A DNA stretch of 64,000 bases from Caenorhabditis elegans (GCF_000002985.6 NC_003284.9:9486001-9550000), one strand, 5' to 3'. Counted from the first letter of the stretch, positions 25,401-35,604 are shown. Notes: a model not told the origin generated them from the sequence alone. Numbers and translations are program-made.

Positions 25401-28400
25401 AAAACGATTCTCTCGAAACGAAAATGCGATTTGGTTTCGGTTTTGTGTCTCTATGCCAGATTGTCGGCTTGTTAGTCTGTTAGTCATAGGCAACCCCCCA
25501 TTGGTCGTAACAGATAGATATGCAGTAGGTCTATAACTTCGCATTAACCTCCTTGTTCGGATCAAAAGTCGCTCTTGCGCTTACTCTCTTCTCGCGCCTT
25601 TTACCATCTTGATGCCGCAAAAGCGTGAATCGTTTTCATAACCTATATCTATCTTTCAACCATCAGGATTTATTCAGGACGTCCGAACACACTGTCTAGG
25701 AAAAATTCGGGATTCGCGGGCGGATTCAAAATCCCATTACTTTTGCATAAATGGGTAGAGTGTTGAATAAACATGGAATCTTCCATCGTCATTTTCTTTT
25801 ACTCCAACTTTTTGCGCCCACAAATTATTTGCCTTTTGAGATTCTTTCACGCTTTCACACATTCTACCATCCTTCTAAACATCCGTGACATCTTCTCGTT
25901 TCCCACATAAGACCAAAAGTGTTTTGTATTAAGTGACATAGCGAGCGAGTAGTGAAAAGTAGCCCTAATCCATTTTTATTCTTCCTCTTTTCTCGCAAGA
26001 CATTTTGTGTTTTCCTCTTTGCAGTAGTTGTGATACGGTCTCTTGAAATCTGTACTTTGGCCATAAATGAAATTGATATTAATTTTGGTTACGGTCTTCC
26101 CCATCGCTTAGAAATATAACCAATTTTCTTTCCCAGCATAGACATACGACAAAATTTGAGAAACGTGATCGTGTCGCGAGACGTGTGAAACGACAGAAAT
26201 TCCGGCTTCTTTTCACACCATTTTGACAGACCGTTCGCTTTGCATTCTCCTCAAATCTTAATCAAACATTGGTCGGCTCATGATGTGTTCCCATTGATAT
26301 TACGTAGTCTATGAAATTATTTCCTCTTGCGTAATAATGGTAATATTTCGAAACATGTTATTTGTACTTAGATTTCAACTTTAAATGCAAACCATTCTTT
26401 AAAATAAAAACTTGTCTTACGTTGTTATGAAATTGAATTATTAAAAAAATCTTTGGCCCTTAGATTAGGTTTTTTTTAATTGTAATTTTTATCAATGTAC
26501 TCTCCCAGTTATTCCTAGTTTTTCAATTTAATTTAGTAACTGACATGTTATTGAATTGATTGCAATGTTTCTCCATTCACCTGCATTTCAATCACTGATG
26601 GCACTATTAATGTGAGGGCCAATAGTAGAACAGATCTTATCTACGCTCATAGATTTTAATTCCCAATTAGATAAGCCCATCGTCTCGTGTCGTTCTGATG
26701 ACTCAATCTCTGACTAGCCAACCTTTTCACTTTTTTCGCACTCAATTCTAAATTCTCTCTATTTCTTGTATCACTTTTTTGTGTAGCAATCAACCATTAT
26801 CCACGCCTTCAGATTGTCATGAGAGGTGAATACGATCCATGGGATCCATCGTTTCACAATTCTTCTATGATTCCGTATTCCCTTGCTTCCATATATCCGT
26901 CAATCGAAAATTTGCCAGAGGAATTTTCAAATGAAAATAATAAAATTAAAAATGTCTTGAAAAACTTTATTTGGTCATTCAAGCTCAAGAAAAATTACGT
27001 GCGGGTATCGTCGTTGTTCGGAGAGTATTGTAGGTCAGTAGTAAATTAGATTATCAAAATCCCATACAGTACAGGTCGCCATCAAGGTTACACCCCGACA
27101 GTATAAGTTAATCCGCGTTTTCGATTCCAGGTATACAGTCAACACATCTCATAGTGACTCTGGGACAAGCAGAATTGCATCCGCACTAGGTGGGAAGAGC
27201 AGCTCCCAGGAATCCCCATCGCTTAGAATCAAAGCCCGTTGGCAGTCGGTGCACATCCTCCCACTTCGAGCCTACGACAACCTTCTGGAAACACTTTGCT
27301 ATAACTATTTGCCGCTTTGCGAGCAATTGGAGCCAGTGCTCAATGTCAGAGACAAGGTAAACAAAATTAATCTAGAATAGCCCGAGATTTGAAATTTTCA
27401 CACATGAACATAGTTTCAGGAGGACTTGGCGACATCGTTGGTTCGTGTTATGTACAAACACAACCTCGCAAAGGAGTTCCTGTGTGATTTGATCATGAAG
27501 GAGGTCGAGAAGCTCGACAATGATCATTTAATGTTCAGAGGAAACACACTGGCCACAAAGGCTATGGAGTCGTTTATGAAACTTGTCGCCGACGATTATC
27601 TAGACTCAACACTCAGTGATTTTATTAAAACAGTGTTACAATGTGAGGATTCATGCGAAGTAGATCCACAGAAATTGGGTAATGTGTCAAACTCATCCCT
27701 CGAGAAGAATCGTGCCCTTTTGATGCGATATGTTGAAGTGGCTTGGACGAAAATTTTGAACAAGTATGTTGCATGCTAATTTCACTTATGTTTTTATCCA
27801 TTGAATTTTAGCGTTCACCAGCTACCAAAAAACCTCCGAGACGTATTTTCGGCTCTTCGTTGCCGACTTGAAGCCCAGAATCGTGAAGCTTTGGCAGATA
27901 CTTTGATCTCCTCATCAATCTTCCTTCGATTCTTATGTCCTGCAATTTTGAGCCCAAGCCTTTTCAATCTTGTTTCCGAGTACCCATCACCAACGAACGC
28001 GCGCAACTTGACTCTGATTGCCAAGACGCTGCAGAACCTTGCGAATTTCAGCAAGTTTGGAGGAAAAGAGCCTCACATGGAGTTTATGAACGAGTTTGTC
28101 GACCGAGAGTGGCATAGGATGAAAGATTTCTTGTTGAGAATTTCTTCAGAGTGAGTTGACGATGTATCACGTTACATAGGTGCAGTATTTTGAAGTACTC
28201 TATGTGCTAAATTTGGCACTATTATTAAATAAATAGAGTATAAAAATAGAATAACACACTCACACTCATTGCAAAGATCAAAACAATTAATGACAATTTT
28301 CAGGTCAAAGTCGGGACCAGAAAAAAATGCGGATGCAATTGTGGACGCCGGCAAAGAGCTTAGCTTAATCGCTACTTATCTTGAAGAAGCCTGGACTCCA

Positions 28401-29889
28401 CTTCTCCAAGAGAAAAATGGAAATAAGCATCCACTCTCAAATGTCAAGTCGGTTTTATCCGAATTGGCAGAATGCAAGAGACGCTCGGATAATGGCGTCT
28501 TTCACTCTCCAATGGTTCAACAGCCGTCTTCAGATTATGAGAATAGTCCACAGCAACACGTTGTGTGAGTTTCGTCTTCCGACTTTCGAGTTCCGAGTTT
28601 TTGCACGCACCCACCGTCATTCTTAACACAAACTACCGGTCTTTTGTTTCTTTAACCATTATGTTAATACGTGTTTTTTTTCTTAATAAAAATTTTTGTC
28701 TATTGTAGTCCTCGACATGAGAATGTACCGGCATATCGCAGTACTCCGCCAACTGGCCAAGCCACGGTATTGGGCCGTTCTACAAACCGCCCTGCAACTC
28801 ATTTGCTCACATCGGACGATTACGTCCTCTCTTCTGCATTTCAAACTCCAAGTCTTCGCCCTGGAGGCACTCGGTTAAGCGATGAAACTGGCACGTCTTC
28901 GAGTCGCACCAGTGACAAGACAACCAGCAGCGCTGAGATTCGAGACGACACTGATTCGGATTTCGAGTTACGAGAGGATCGAGGACGTGGAGGAAGAAAC
29001 CGTAAGAGGCTACCACGTACTGATGCATCACCATCGAGCAGTCAACAAGCTTCAAGTGGATATTTAAGTAATAATCCTTCGAGGTAAGATCACATTTTTC
29101 TAGTTCAGGCTTCTAATTCGGTATATGATATTTCAGATCCAGCTACTCAAACTCTTCGAGTTCATCTCCAGTTGAACGAATGGCCGCTCTATCAATTGCT
29201 AACCCAGTCTTTGGACCAGGCCCATCATCTGGATATGCTATACCTGCAGAGCCAAAGGAAATCGTATACCAAAAGCGAGCAAGCCCACCACCATACGATC
29301 CCGATGTGCACAACTATCATTATCAACCGGTATGAATTGTTTTCTTGTATTAAAAATACGTTGTTATTTTTAGATGCAGGTCTACGCTGTTCCACCAGAT
29401 TGTCAGGTGTCCCCAAGAACGCAGGCAACAGGCGGTGTCAATGCTCAGAATCGGTTAAGTCTGCCACGGACTAATCCACGAGCTTCGAGGAATTCAACAC
29501 TTTTGCGTCCGAGTGTCGTAAATGTTCCGGATGACTGGGATAGGTTATTTTTAGAGGTTATTTTAAAATCTAAATTAATGATTTTCAGAACAAGTGATTA
29601 CTGGAGGGACCGAGGCGAGAACAACTACCGGAGTCAACTGGAAAGCCAAGTGGAAAGTCAAGCTCGAGAAATTGAACGCTTGATGAGAGAGAACATTGAG
29701 CTGAAGAGTAAAATGATGTCTTCAACAAAAACTGTGGATTCCAAGGTGAATTTTAGAAAATCAAATTTTGATTTTTTCAACCAAAAATAGTTTCAGCGAT
29801 CTGACAGTGGTGCTAGTGAGGATTCCTACGATTCTTTGAGTTCACTCGATCGTCCATCAAGACAATCGCTTGTGGTAGTTCCAAACTAA
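1397..29889 (+). CDS. gap-2: gap-2: SynGAP/DAB2IP-family Ras GTPase-activating protein (multi-isoform gene)
   Basis: Stimulates GTP hydrolysis by Ras, switching off Ras signalling at the membrane. Longest-range model: 1397-1442, 10541-10761, 12111-12202, 16841-17013, 17911-18031, 24525-24725, 25028-25162, 27131-27356, 27420-27763, 27812-28150, 28304-28564, 28709-29083, 29137-29329, 29374-29543, 29589-29745, 29797-29889. All junctions keep frame, giving 1,048 residues. Seen: a split PH-like region (about 105-222, with PLKRTKS and RAKWMEN as in SynGAP), a C2 domain (about 226-350, [12 protein letters not shown]), and RasGAP (about 370-640) with the arginine finger in FRGNT (Arg445, codon 27537-27539) and the FLRFLCPAI motif. 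A Ser/Pro-rich tail and a coiled coil (about 975-1010) follow. AATAAA lies at 30002-30007. The family is certain; the symbol comes from recognising the nematode orthologue and its many alternative 5' ends. Confidence 0.93.
4795..5095 (+). CDS. gap-2: gap-2 alternative first exon B, hydrophobic/cysteine-rich N-terminus
   Basis: ATG at 4795 begins a hydrophobic segment (roughly residues 1-30) followed by basic residues and a CCC cluster (WMLCCCQSE, around residues 40-48), then an acidic/Ser-Thr linker. The exon ends ACCAGTT|GTGAGT in phase 1, matching the acceptor at 10541. Reading past the donor reaches a stop at 5112, so a stand-alone 105-residue protein is the alternative. Inference: this N-terminus could anchor the RasGAP to membrane through the hydrophobic segment and/or cysteine acylation. 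Confidence 0.65.
8888..8963 (+). CDS. Candidate gap-2 alternative first exon
   Basis: ATG at 8888 starts 25 codons ([15 protein letters not shown]...) ending AGAGAGG|GTAAGA in phase 1, compatible with the exon at 10541. It sits in a GC-rich patch that also contains an inverted repeat CCGCGC...GCGCGG (about 8867-8886). Short and without conserved motifs, so it may instead be promoter DNA for the exon at 9412. Confidence 0.3.
9412..9517 (+). CDS. gap-2: gap-2 alternative first exon C
   Basis: ATG at 9412 starts 35 codons ([13 protein letters not shown]...) rich in Tyr, Pro and Asp, ending TTTCGTG|GTAACT in phase 1. Like exon A it ends in Arg plus a G, so both read into DAIHDETN of the exon at 10541. 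The upstream pyrimidine-rich stretch 9169-9357 is probably its 5' UTR/promoter, although it can also be read as a hydrophobic 62-residue peptide ending at a stop. Confidence 0.7.
10541..10761 (+). CDS. gap-2: gap-2 common exon 2 (Ser/Asn-rich N-terminal region)
   Basis: The TTTTTAG acceptor ends at 10540 and the GTGAGT donor begins at 10762. Phase 1 in, phase 0 out, 73 full codons of low-complexity Ser/Thr/Asn/Gly sequence (for example [14 protein letters not shown]). Shared by the isoforms starting at 1397, 4795 and 9412. No folded domain is visible; Ser-rich segments of this kind are typical regulatory or phosphorylated linkers (inference). Confidence 0.8.
11593..11727 (+). CDS. gap-2: gap-2 alternative first exon D
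   Basis: ATG at 11593 starts 45 codons ([15 protein letters not shown]...) ending ATTGCA|GTGAGT in phase 0. This is exactly the phase required by the next common exon at 12111 and differs from exons A-C, so these isoforms skip the exon at 10541. A second in-frame ATG lies two codons later. Confidence 0.7.
13480..13710 (-). other. Coding-like minus-strand patch inside a gap-2 intron
   Basis: On the minus strand this stretch is open for 76 codons to a TAG and has protein-like composition, including an acidic run ([16 protein letters not shown]) and a central segment with [15 protein letters not shown]. No good acceptor is seen at its 5' side; an internal ATG (MEINLKS) would give 64 residues. 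It could be a nested small gene, a terminal exon, or a gene relic. Function not recognised. Confidence 0.3.
15021..15396 (-). other. Two adjacent coding-like minus-strand patches inside a gap-2 intron
   Basis: Minus-strand 15396-15211 is open with protein-like sequence ([20 protein letters not shown], later [12 protein letters not shown]) and is GC-richer than the surrounding intron. It ends in TAG, and 15203-15021 opens in another frame ([16 protein letters not shown]...). Two acceptor-like sites (AAATCTAG and ATTATTTAG) and a GTGAAA donor occur, but I could not join them into one convincing model. A nested gene or decayed pseudogene is possible. Confidence 0.25.
15551..15774 (+). CDS. gap-2: gap-2 alternative first exon E
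   Basis: ATG at 15551 starts 74 codons of basic, Arg/Pro/Ser-rich sequence ([16 protein letters not shown]...) ending AAACG|GTAAGT in phase 2. This matches the acceptor at 16841, giving R-SLHRVD at the junction. The strong positive charge suggests electrostatic membrane or nucleic-acid contact, but no domain is recognised. It defines an isoform lacking the exons at 10541 and 12111. Confidence 0.7.
16315..16373 (+). CDS. gap-2: gap-2 alternative first exon F
   Basis: ATG at 16315 starts 19 codons ([15 protein letters not shown]...) ending AACC|GTAAGT in phase 2, compatible with the exon at 16841 only 470 bases downstream. Short but with an excellent donor and correct phase. It would give an isoform that differs from exon E only in its N-terminus. 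Confidence 0.6.
22684..22749 (+). CDS. Candidate 66-base cassette exon of gap-2
   Basis: A GTGACAG acceptor ends at 22683 and a CG|GTATCT donor begins at 22750. The segment is GC-rich in an AT-rich intron, is exactly 22 codons long, and is open in the single frame used between the exons ending at 18031 and starting at 24525 (both phase 2). Inclusion would insert a segment beginning [11 protein letters not shown] between the PH and C2 regions. The donor is weak; it could also be the 3' part of an alternative first exon starting at the ATG at 22580. Confidence 0.35.
22828..23222 (+). CDS. Candidate gap-2 alternative first exon G
   Basis: An open stretch from ATG 22828, with a better-looking internal ATG at 22948 ([18 protein letters not shown]...), runs to a CA|GTATGT donor in phase 2, which fits the C2-encoding exon at 24525. 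From 22948 it encodes 91 codons of Ser/Thr/Val-rich sequence. An isoform starting here would lack the PH-like region but keep C2 and RasGAP. Start choice and use are unproven. Confidence 0.4.
26819..27033 (+). CDS. gap-2: gap-2 alternative first exon H (RasGAP-only isoform)
   Basis: ATG at 26819 starts 71 codons ([16 protein letters not shown]...) ending TGTAG|GTCAGT in phase 2. It joins the exon at 27131 only 97 bases downstream, giving R-YTVNTS. This isoform would lack PH and most of C2 and contain essentially the RasGAP domain and tail. The exon is open throughout, with protein-like composition and a basic segment ([12 protein letters not shown]). Confidence 0.65.
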
Positions 29890-30001
29890 TCAATATCAAA
29901 TATTATCCTACAGTTATTAGTCTTATTATTATTTTACCTATTTATTTTTATCGATCTATTGGTTCTTCTTGTCTTAATGTAACTAATGATGTTCCCAAAG
30001 A

Positions 30002-30007
30002 AATAAA
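30002..30007 (+). terminator. gap-2: Polyadenylation signal of gap-2
   Basis: AATAAA lies 113 bases after the gap-2 stop codon (29887-29889). The opposite-strand gene ends at 30507 with its own signal, so the two genes are convergent with little overlap. Confidence 0.75.
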
Positions 30008-30386
30008 AGTACATATACTGTCTTCCCCTGCACTCCCGTTGGTCTCTTCATTTGCCTGCCGCCAACCTTTCGATTCAGTACACATCCCTTATCTAAAGGC
30101 TTTTCATGCATATTTTGAATATCTAAAGTTCTCCTGCTCACCTGTCATTTTTTGTAGTTTAGAGGGTTTTTGATTGTGATTTTTTAATTTTCAATATATG
30201 TCTTCTTCCCTCCACTACCCATCTTCCGATGTACAACAACGTAAACTTTGTCGCACTGCTTGTTTTTTAGCTCCATACACTGGAGATATGAAAACTACCC
30301 GGTAGCGGTGTTGTTAGCCAACCTCTTTGATGCTTTACACATTTAATTGTTAAATATGTGAGAATCTTTTATCTATTGAACACACA

Positions 30387-30392
30387 TTTATT
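30387..30392 (-). terminator. Polyadenylation signal of the 116-residue-protein gene
   Basis: AATAAA on the minus strand about 115 bases beyond the stop at 30507. It is tail-to-tail with the gap-2 3' end. Confidence 0.6.
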
Positions 30393-30506
30393 ATTGGCAT
30401 AATATAACCGCGAATATGAAACAATAAAATAATTTTCTATAATCCGTCAACAAATTTTATGTCACATTTCAATGTATCATACACAGTGTTGGCATAGATA
30501 ATTATT

Positions 30507-31090
30507 TCATAAATGCGATTGGTCAGCATTCTTCAATCTGCAGTTTGGATACGGATTTTCTGCTGCCTTGTTACAGTGTTCCAGTGATAAATGAACATGG
30601 TCCAAAAATGCTTTATACTTCTGAAAATTTTATATAAAAATTTTTAATCTAGAAAGTTAAACTTGAAAACACTCACCTCTCTATTGAAAACCCCCGTGTT
30701 CTTACTCAGCATAAAACGAAAGTCTCGTATTTGAAATTGTATATCAACCAATGTATCCCAGCAATTACAGTAAATGTGAATTTGATACTGAAACATATTT
30801 TACCTGCTTCTCAGAAAGTTGGAACTTACTATAGGGTTTCTGATTATTTTAAGAATTTTGATAGCGTCCAACTCGATTTTTTCCAGATGAATCTGAAACC
30901 AAAAATACGTAAGCAAAAAGCAGAAACCACATGCAAATTTATTTTGATGTTGAAAATCAGTTTCGAACAAAAAATAAAATAAAATAAAAATCGATTACCT
31001 AACTTGAAAAATCATAAAATAACTTACCAAAACTTCGTTTAGTTCATCCGTGTCTAAAATATTAAATTCTTCAGAAACCTTATAATTCAT
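30507..31090 (-). CDS. Uncharacterised 116-residue protein (four exons)
   Basis: Exons on the minus strand: 31090-31028, 30892-30830, 30787-30677, 30620-30507. All four are phase 0, with TTTCAG acceptors and GTAAGT/GTGAGT-type donors, and the product is 116 residues. It starts MNYKVSEEFNILDTDEL, is mostly helical in character (IELDAIKILKIIRNP), and ends in a Cys-containing segment (EHCNKAAENPYPNC). No signal peptide or known domain is recognised; probably cytoplasmic and nematode-specific. AATAAA on the minus strand at 30387-30392 supports the 3' end. The clean four-exon phasing makes the gene credible; the function is unknown. Confidence 0.72.
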
Positions 31091-33021
31091 TACGTTTCTC
31101 TAACCTTTTTGCTTTTAGAAAATGATAATAAAAAAATATATTCGTACTACCCGGTCACTTTTAAACCACCCATCTTATTGCAGGAGTGTTCGATTCTCAA
31201 CCAAACCGGGCTATCGGTCTTACCAATTGACAATTGAGTTAATCACTTGTGTTTTTGACTTGCCGACTATTTTGGAAACAGAAAAACTGCCCGGAAGGTC
31301 ATTTCATCTTGCATTTTATGACCGAAATTGATAGTGGGTATGATTGACAAGAAAACCTGTGCAATGAGAATGTAGATTACAGAATACTGATTTAAAAGCT
31401 CTTTATCTGATTAATTTGACACAACTTGCAGAATCAATAATTGCTTTGAGTTAGTTTTGAATTGATTTCTACTTTTGCTTTGGTTCAACGAGAAATGATT
31501 AAACACATTTCAGAAATTGAAAAAATTCTACGATTTTATCAAAAGAAATGACGGCTCTAATAAAATCTATAATGAGTCCCAAGTGATCATCTAAACATTT
31601 CTTAAAACTTGATATGTACTCATTTTAATAATATCATCAAAATTTTCGGCCTTGGCATGCTACGATGTTTACTTTGTTGACCTTCTCTCCATAGCCCAAA
31701 GTGCTAACACATTCATATGTCTAACCTCGTCAACGTTCTCTTTGTATCTCTTATCAGTTGTAAAACTGCGCTCGTTTCACATCTATCCAGCGTTCTGTTT
31801 GCTGAAACATTTTGCCTTTGGTCATTTATCACTGGTTTTTTGGCGTATTTCATTGTCCACTGGGACCATGTGAGGACCTTCAAGTGCGTCTTTTCTCTGA
31901 TCTTTTGCTTTGAGAGGGTAACAGGCATGTTCACAAAACAAGCTCTTTTTCGTTTTGCCTCAGGCAAATTGAGAGTTTTTTCATTGAAATCTCGTTTAAC
32001 GCAGGCTGAAAAATGTATTTATGCCAAACGTAGCTGTCACATTTTGTGACGCAAACTTCTATATTCAAATTTATCCGAATCATTTTACAATTGGACACAT
32101 TTTTATGTCTAGAAGTTTGAATTTGCTCACCGTTGAATTAACAAACTCTTAATTTCTGCAATTTAACAATACACCGGCAAGAGAAAAAAAAATCTATTTG
32201 TGAACTGAATTTTTCGCTGAAATACTTCTCGAAACAAAGTAAATTGCTTAATAAAAATTAAATTCGTTTCAGGTTGTGCACTATTGCGTGGTGAGCTGTT
32301 TTTTTAGAATTTAATTTTGATTTCATACTTTAGAAAAATAAGCGCAGAAGAATTATTGTTCTCACTATCATCCAATTTAAACATTTTTCATTTTCAAAAA
32401 AACTCTTCATTGCATCCGGGGTTATATTTCTGTAACAAAATCTACATCAATTCTCCTTATCACCTTTGATCGTTTTGTTTATTTCTATACTTTATCACCT
32501 GTTGCCCCTTCTTGACTTTGCTTTTCTTTTCCCGATTTTTCACTTTTTTGAGAACGCTTTTACTACGTCAAAACTGCTGTTTAAATTTTTAACGTCAGAT
32601 ACGTTTTAAAATATACAGAAGTATGTATATAATAAATTAAAAGCTTATCATTTTATTTAAAATGGAGAATTTTTTTTCGAACATGATTTTGTCCAAAAAT
32701 GAAAGTAAAAAAGTCTTCAATTGAGTACGGAATATTTGTGTCGGATGAAAAAAAAACATCCAAAATTGAAAACTAGCCATGTGTCCTCCAAATGCAATCG
32801 TGCGGCTTTTTCTTCTTTGTCCTTGTTTTTCCCATCGCTGCAATGTTTTGGTTGCGTCGAAACGTTGAAGCAAAAATAATGTTCAAGGTAGTCAAACATA
32901 TTTTAAAAGCTGTTTTGTTTTAAACTGTCAAATAATATATTTTTCCAAAAAAAAAAGATCTCATTTTTATTTGAATTTATCCAAAACAATTAATTCAATA
33001 TACAACCATTCACATTCCAGA
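31091..33021. other. Intergenic region between two divergent small genes
   Basis: About 1.9 kb separates the starts of the minus-strand gene at 31090 and the plus-strand gene at 33022 and probably holds both promoters. The stretch 31650-32050 is less AT-rich and open on both strands (110 codons plus, 84 codons minus), but neither reading has splice context or a recognisable motif. No RNA gene recognised. Confidence 0.35.
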
Positions 33022-35291
33022 ATGTTTTATCAAAAGTTTAAAAACGAATCAAATGGAGCTTCAACCTCATCACACTCCCATCTTCCGACTCTTCCTGAGA
33101 GTGCAGAGAATGATGTTTCTCACTCAGAAGGTTTGGAATTTGGAGAGATGAACTCTGCTGAGTACACAAGTTCTAGTTATATTTCGTTTGGTGAACCCGT
33201 GTTTACAACAAACATTCTTGTCAATCAGCCTAATTGCATTGACCAATCGGTAATGGAAGCATCTCAAAATTGTGAGTTTATTTTTTTGCCGAAATTTTTA
33301 ACTAATAGACTTAAAAAGCCATGTTCCCAATTATGACTATACTTTTTCAAAGTCCAAATTTTAAAAAATAAATCCAACTATAATTAATAGCAATAGAAAA
33401 CGTTGAAAACTAACAAAGAATCTCATGCTCTATTCCCAAGAACGTGGAAACAAAAAACCGAAGAAAAAGTTGTGAGCTTTTTGAAGTTGCGGAATAGATA
33501 GATTTAATTGATTTTCGTCGGCCAACGACACATTTCATGCGCAATTCTAAGAAAATATGTAAAAAAGCGTCATTTAACTTGTTCTCTTTTTTGCAGTTAA
33601 CACTTTCAATTACCCTGTGTTTAAAAAATACGGATATTATATCGACGGCGTTTATTACACAATGGTAAAAAAAGGATCAACGCGACAACGAGTAAAATGT
33701 TTGGTGAGTTTCACACTTACTTACTTAGAAAAAAGGTGTTTTTTCTTCAATGCAAACTTCAAATAAAATTCTGTTGTTAAACCAATACAGTTTTTGAGAG
33801 TTTTTTGAAAAGGACAGTAAAGTTAAAGTTGGTACCAAAAACTTCAAAAAAAAAATTTAACACATTTTTTCATGGCATAGCAATCAGGTGACGTATGTTT
33901 TTCAAGTGTTAATCAAAATTATCGTTTTTCCCTACTAATATTGAATGCAAGATTTTTTATTTATTTAAAAATATGCCTAAATAATAAAATAAATTGTAAT
34001 AAACTACCAGGATATGCATGAAAATAACAAATGAAAAATGAAAGCAATGAGCGGCTGCGACGTTGCGATAGGTCTCAATAGATCGACCTGATCCAACGTT
34101 GAGCAACATTTGTAGCGATCTCAATGAATAAAGTGTTGACCTCGAAAGAAAATTCGAGTAAGGGGGACATGCTAATGTAAAAATTATGATTGGAATATTG
34201 GTGAAGCTGATGTGAAATATGCATGTCGACCTGTTGCGACCTATCGCCACCCCTAGCTGCGACACATTCAAACTAAAATTGAACTTTTTATCTTATTTAC
34301 GTCTTTGTCTTCAAAATCATGAACCGCAGTACAACATTTTTTCTGTCTTGCGGGGTCATTTCAGGTCTTTTAAGGGAAAAATGTTGATCATTCGCTATTT
34401 TTTCAAAAAAAAAAAGTCCTAAAACCCCTGCCGTTTCAGTTTACATTCTACTAAACCTGTAGTGTGGGTTGATCCAAATTTGTTGGATCGGTTTGGATCG
34501 CGTCCCCGACCCACTAGTTTTGTCAGTATCGCCACCCCGAGTTTATTTGGTTTAATTGAATTTTTGTCAAATACTAAACAATAAAAAGGAAAATGCGTCT
34601 AAATGCTGAAAATTAAAAATTATCACGTTTTGTACAAAAATTCAGAAGCAACTATTTTCGATGCAAACAACTTTGAGATTTAACGTTTAAACACGTTTTA
34701 CAACAAAATAAAAAAACAATTTTGGAAGTTTTCAGAAAAATGGGTGGATGTCGCGACGCATATTTGAAATAATAATAGGCGTATAATTATAATATCAATG
34801 TATGTTACACTCAAACTATTTTGAAAGTATACATTTAAAAACTTGAAAATCAATCTGGAACCGTTCGTTTACATTTATTAAATCACGAATCTTTGTGTTT
34901 CTACAATGTACCAGGCATTTTCCGTGTCGCAAGGTTACTTCGCCGAGCTATACTATGATTTTTTTCTTTATTTTTCACGAGACGTTTTTTAAAAGTGAAT
35001 TTCTGAAGTTCCGAACAAATGAACTAAACCCTACATACAGATCACCTGCAAATGCACTACTCTAGTTTATTGGTTTGGATTTTTCTCAATACTCAGTGAA
35101 TATTTTGAGTACTCAAAACTTTTAAGTTATAAAGAATGAGAACAATTTTTTGAAAAACTTTAAACAACTTTTTTCAGTATCGCCGAGGAATTCCACGTTT
35201 GGAAACAATTAAAGAAGAGCCAGAAAAAGAAGATCATCATAATGCCGATAAAAGAGATCAAACAAATCTGAAAAATGACACAAAAGTTTAA
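33022..35291 (+). CDS. Uncharacterised 156-residue protein (three exons)
   Basis: Exons 33022-33271, 33597-33703 and 35178-35291 join in phases 1 and 0 to give 156 residues. CACATTCCAG ends one base before the start region, a typical trans-splice position. The N-terminal half is Ser/Glu/His-rich and probably disordered. The middle (YPVFKKYGYYIDGVYYTMVK) is a compact Tyr-rich motif followed by basic RQRVKCLYRRG. The C-terminus is highly charged (KEEPEKEDHHNADKRD). The basic core flanked by acidic low complexity suggests a nuclear protein, but I recognise no domain. The long second intron contains repeat DNA. Confidence 0.7.
33990..34560. repeat. Degenerate inverted-repeat DNA in an intron of the 156-residue-protein gene
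   Basis: Imperfect inverted copies flank about 34040-34265: GCTGCGACGTTGCGATAGGTC on one side and GACCTATCGCC...GCTGCGAC on the other, with ATCGACC/GTCGACC between. A related GC-richer patch with a GATCCAAATTTGTTGGATC hairpin lies at about 34470-34490. It resembles a decayed non-autonomous DNA transposon. Exact ends are unclear. Confidence 0.5.
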
Positions 35292-35352
35292 ATAGTATCA
35301 AAAATCTACCTTCTTTTCTATTTTCCATCAACCTGACATGTGTAAAACAATG

Positions 35353-35604
35353 TACCGTATATTTTTTATTAGTGCGGCACCCTAACTGGCCTTCCGAAAA
35401 TTAATGCGGCACCTTTTTTTTGTTGCGAAAGCCATCTCGAATATTCGATTACTTCAATGATATTCTTATTCATCCTTTAAAAATTTCATATAAATTTCCA
35501 TTTGAACGTTGTATTTTAATGTCTTTGTGAGGCAAAATACACAATTTTCATGAATTTTTGTTTTTTTTTTTGCCGCATGCCGCACTAATAGAGAATATAC
35601 GGTA
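35353..35604. mobile_element. 252-bp non-autonomous DNA element (MITE) with terminal inverted repeats
   Basis: The left end TACCGTATATTTTTTATTAG and the right end, read on the minus strand as TACCGTATATTCTCTATTAG, form a near-perfect inverted repeat that continues into GTGCGGCA. Both ends begin with TA, consistent with the TA target duplication of Tc1/mariner-type elements. The inner sequence repeats the TGCGGCAC motif and has no coding capacity. It sits about 60 bases past the stop of the 156-residue-protein gene, so may lie in its 3' UTR. Confidence 0.7.
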
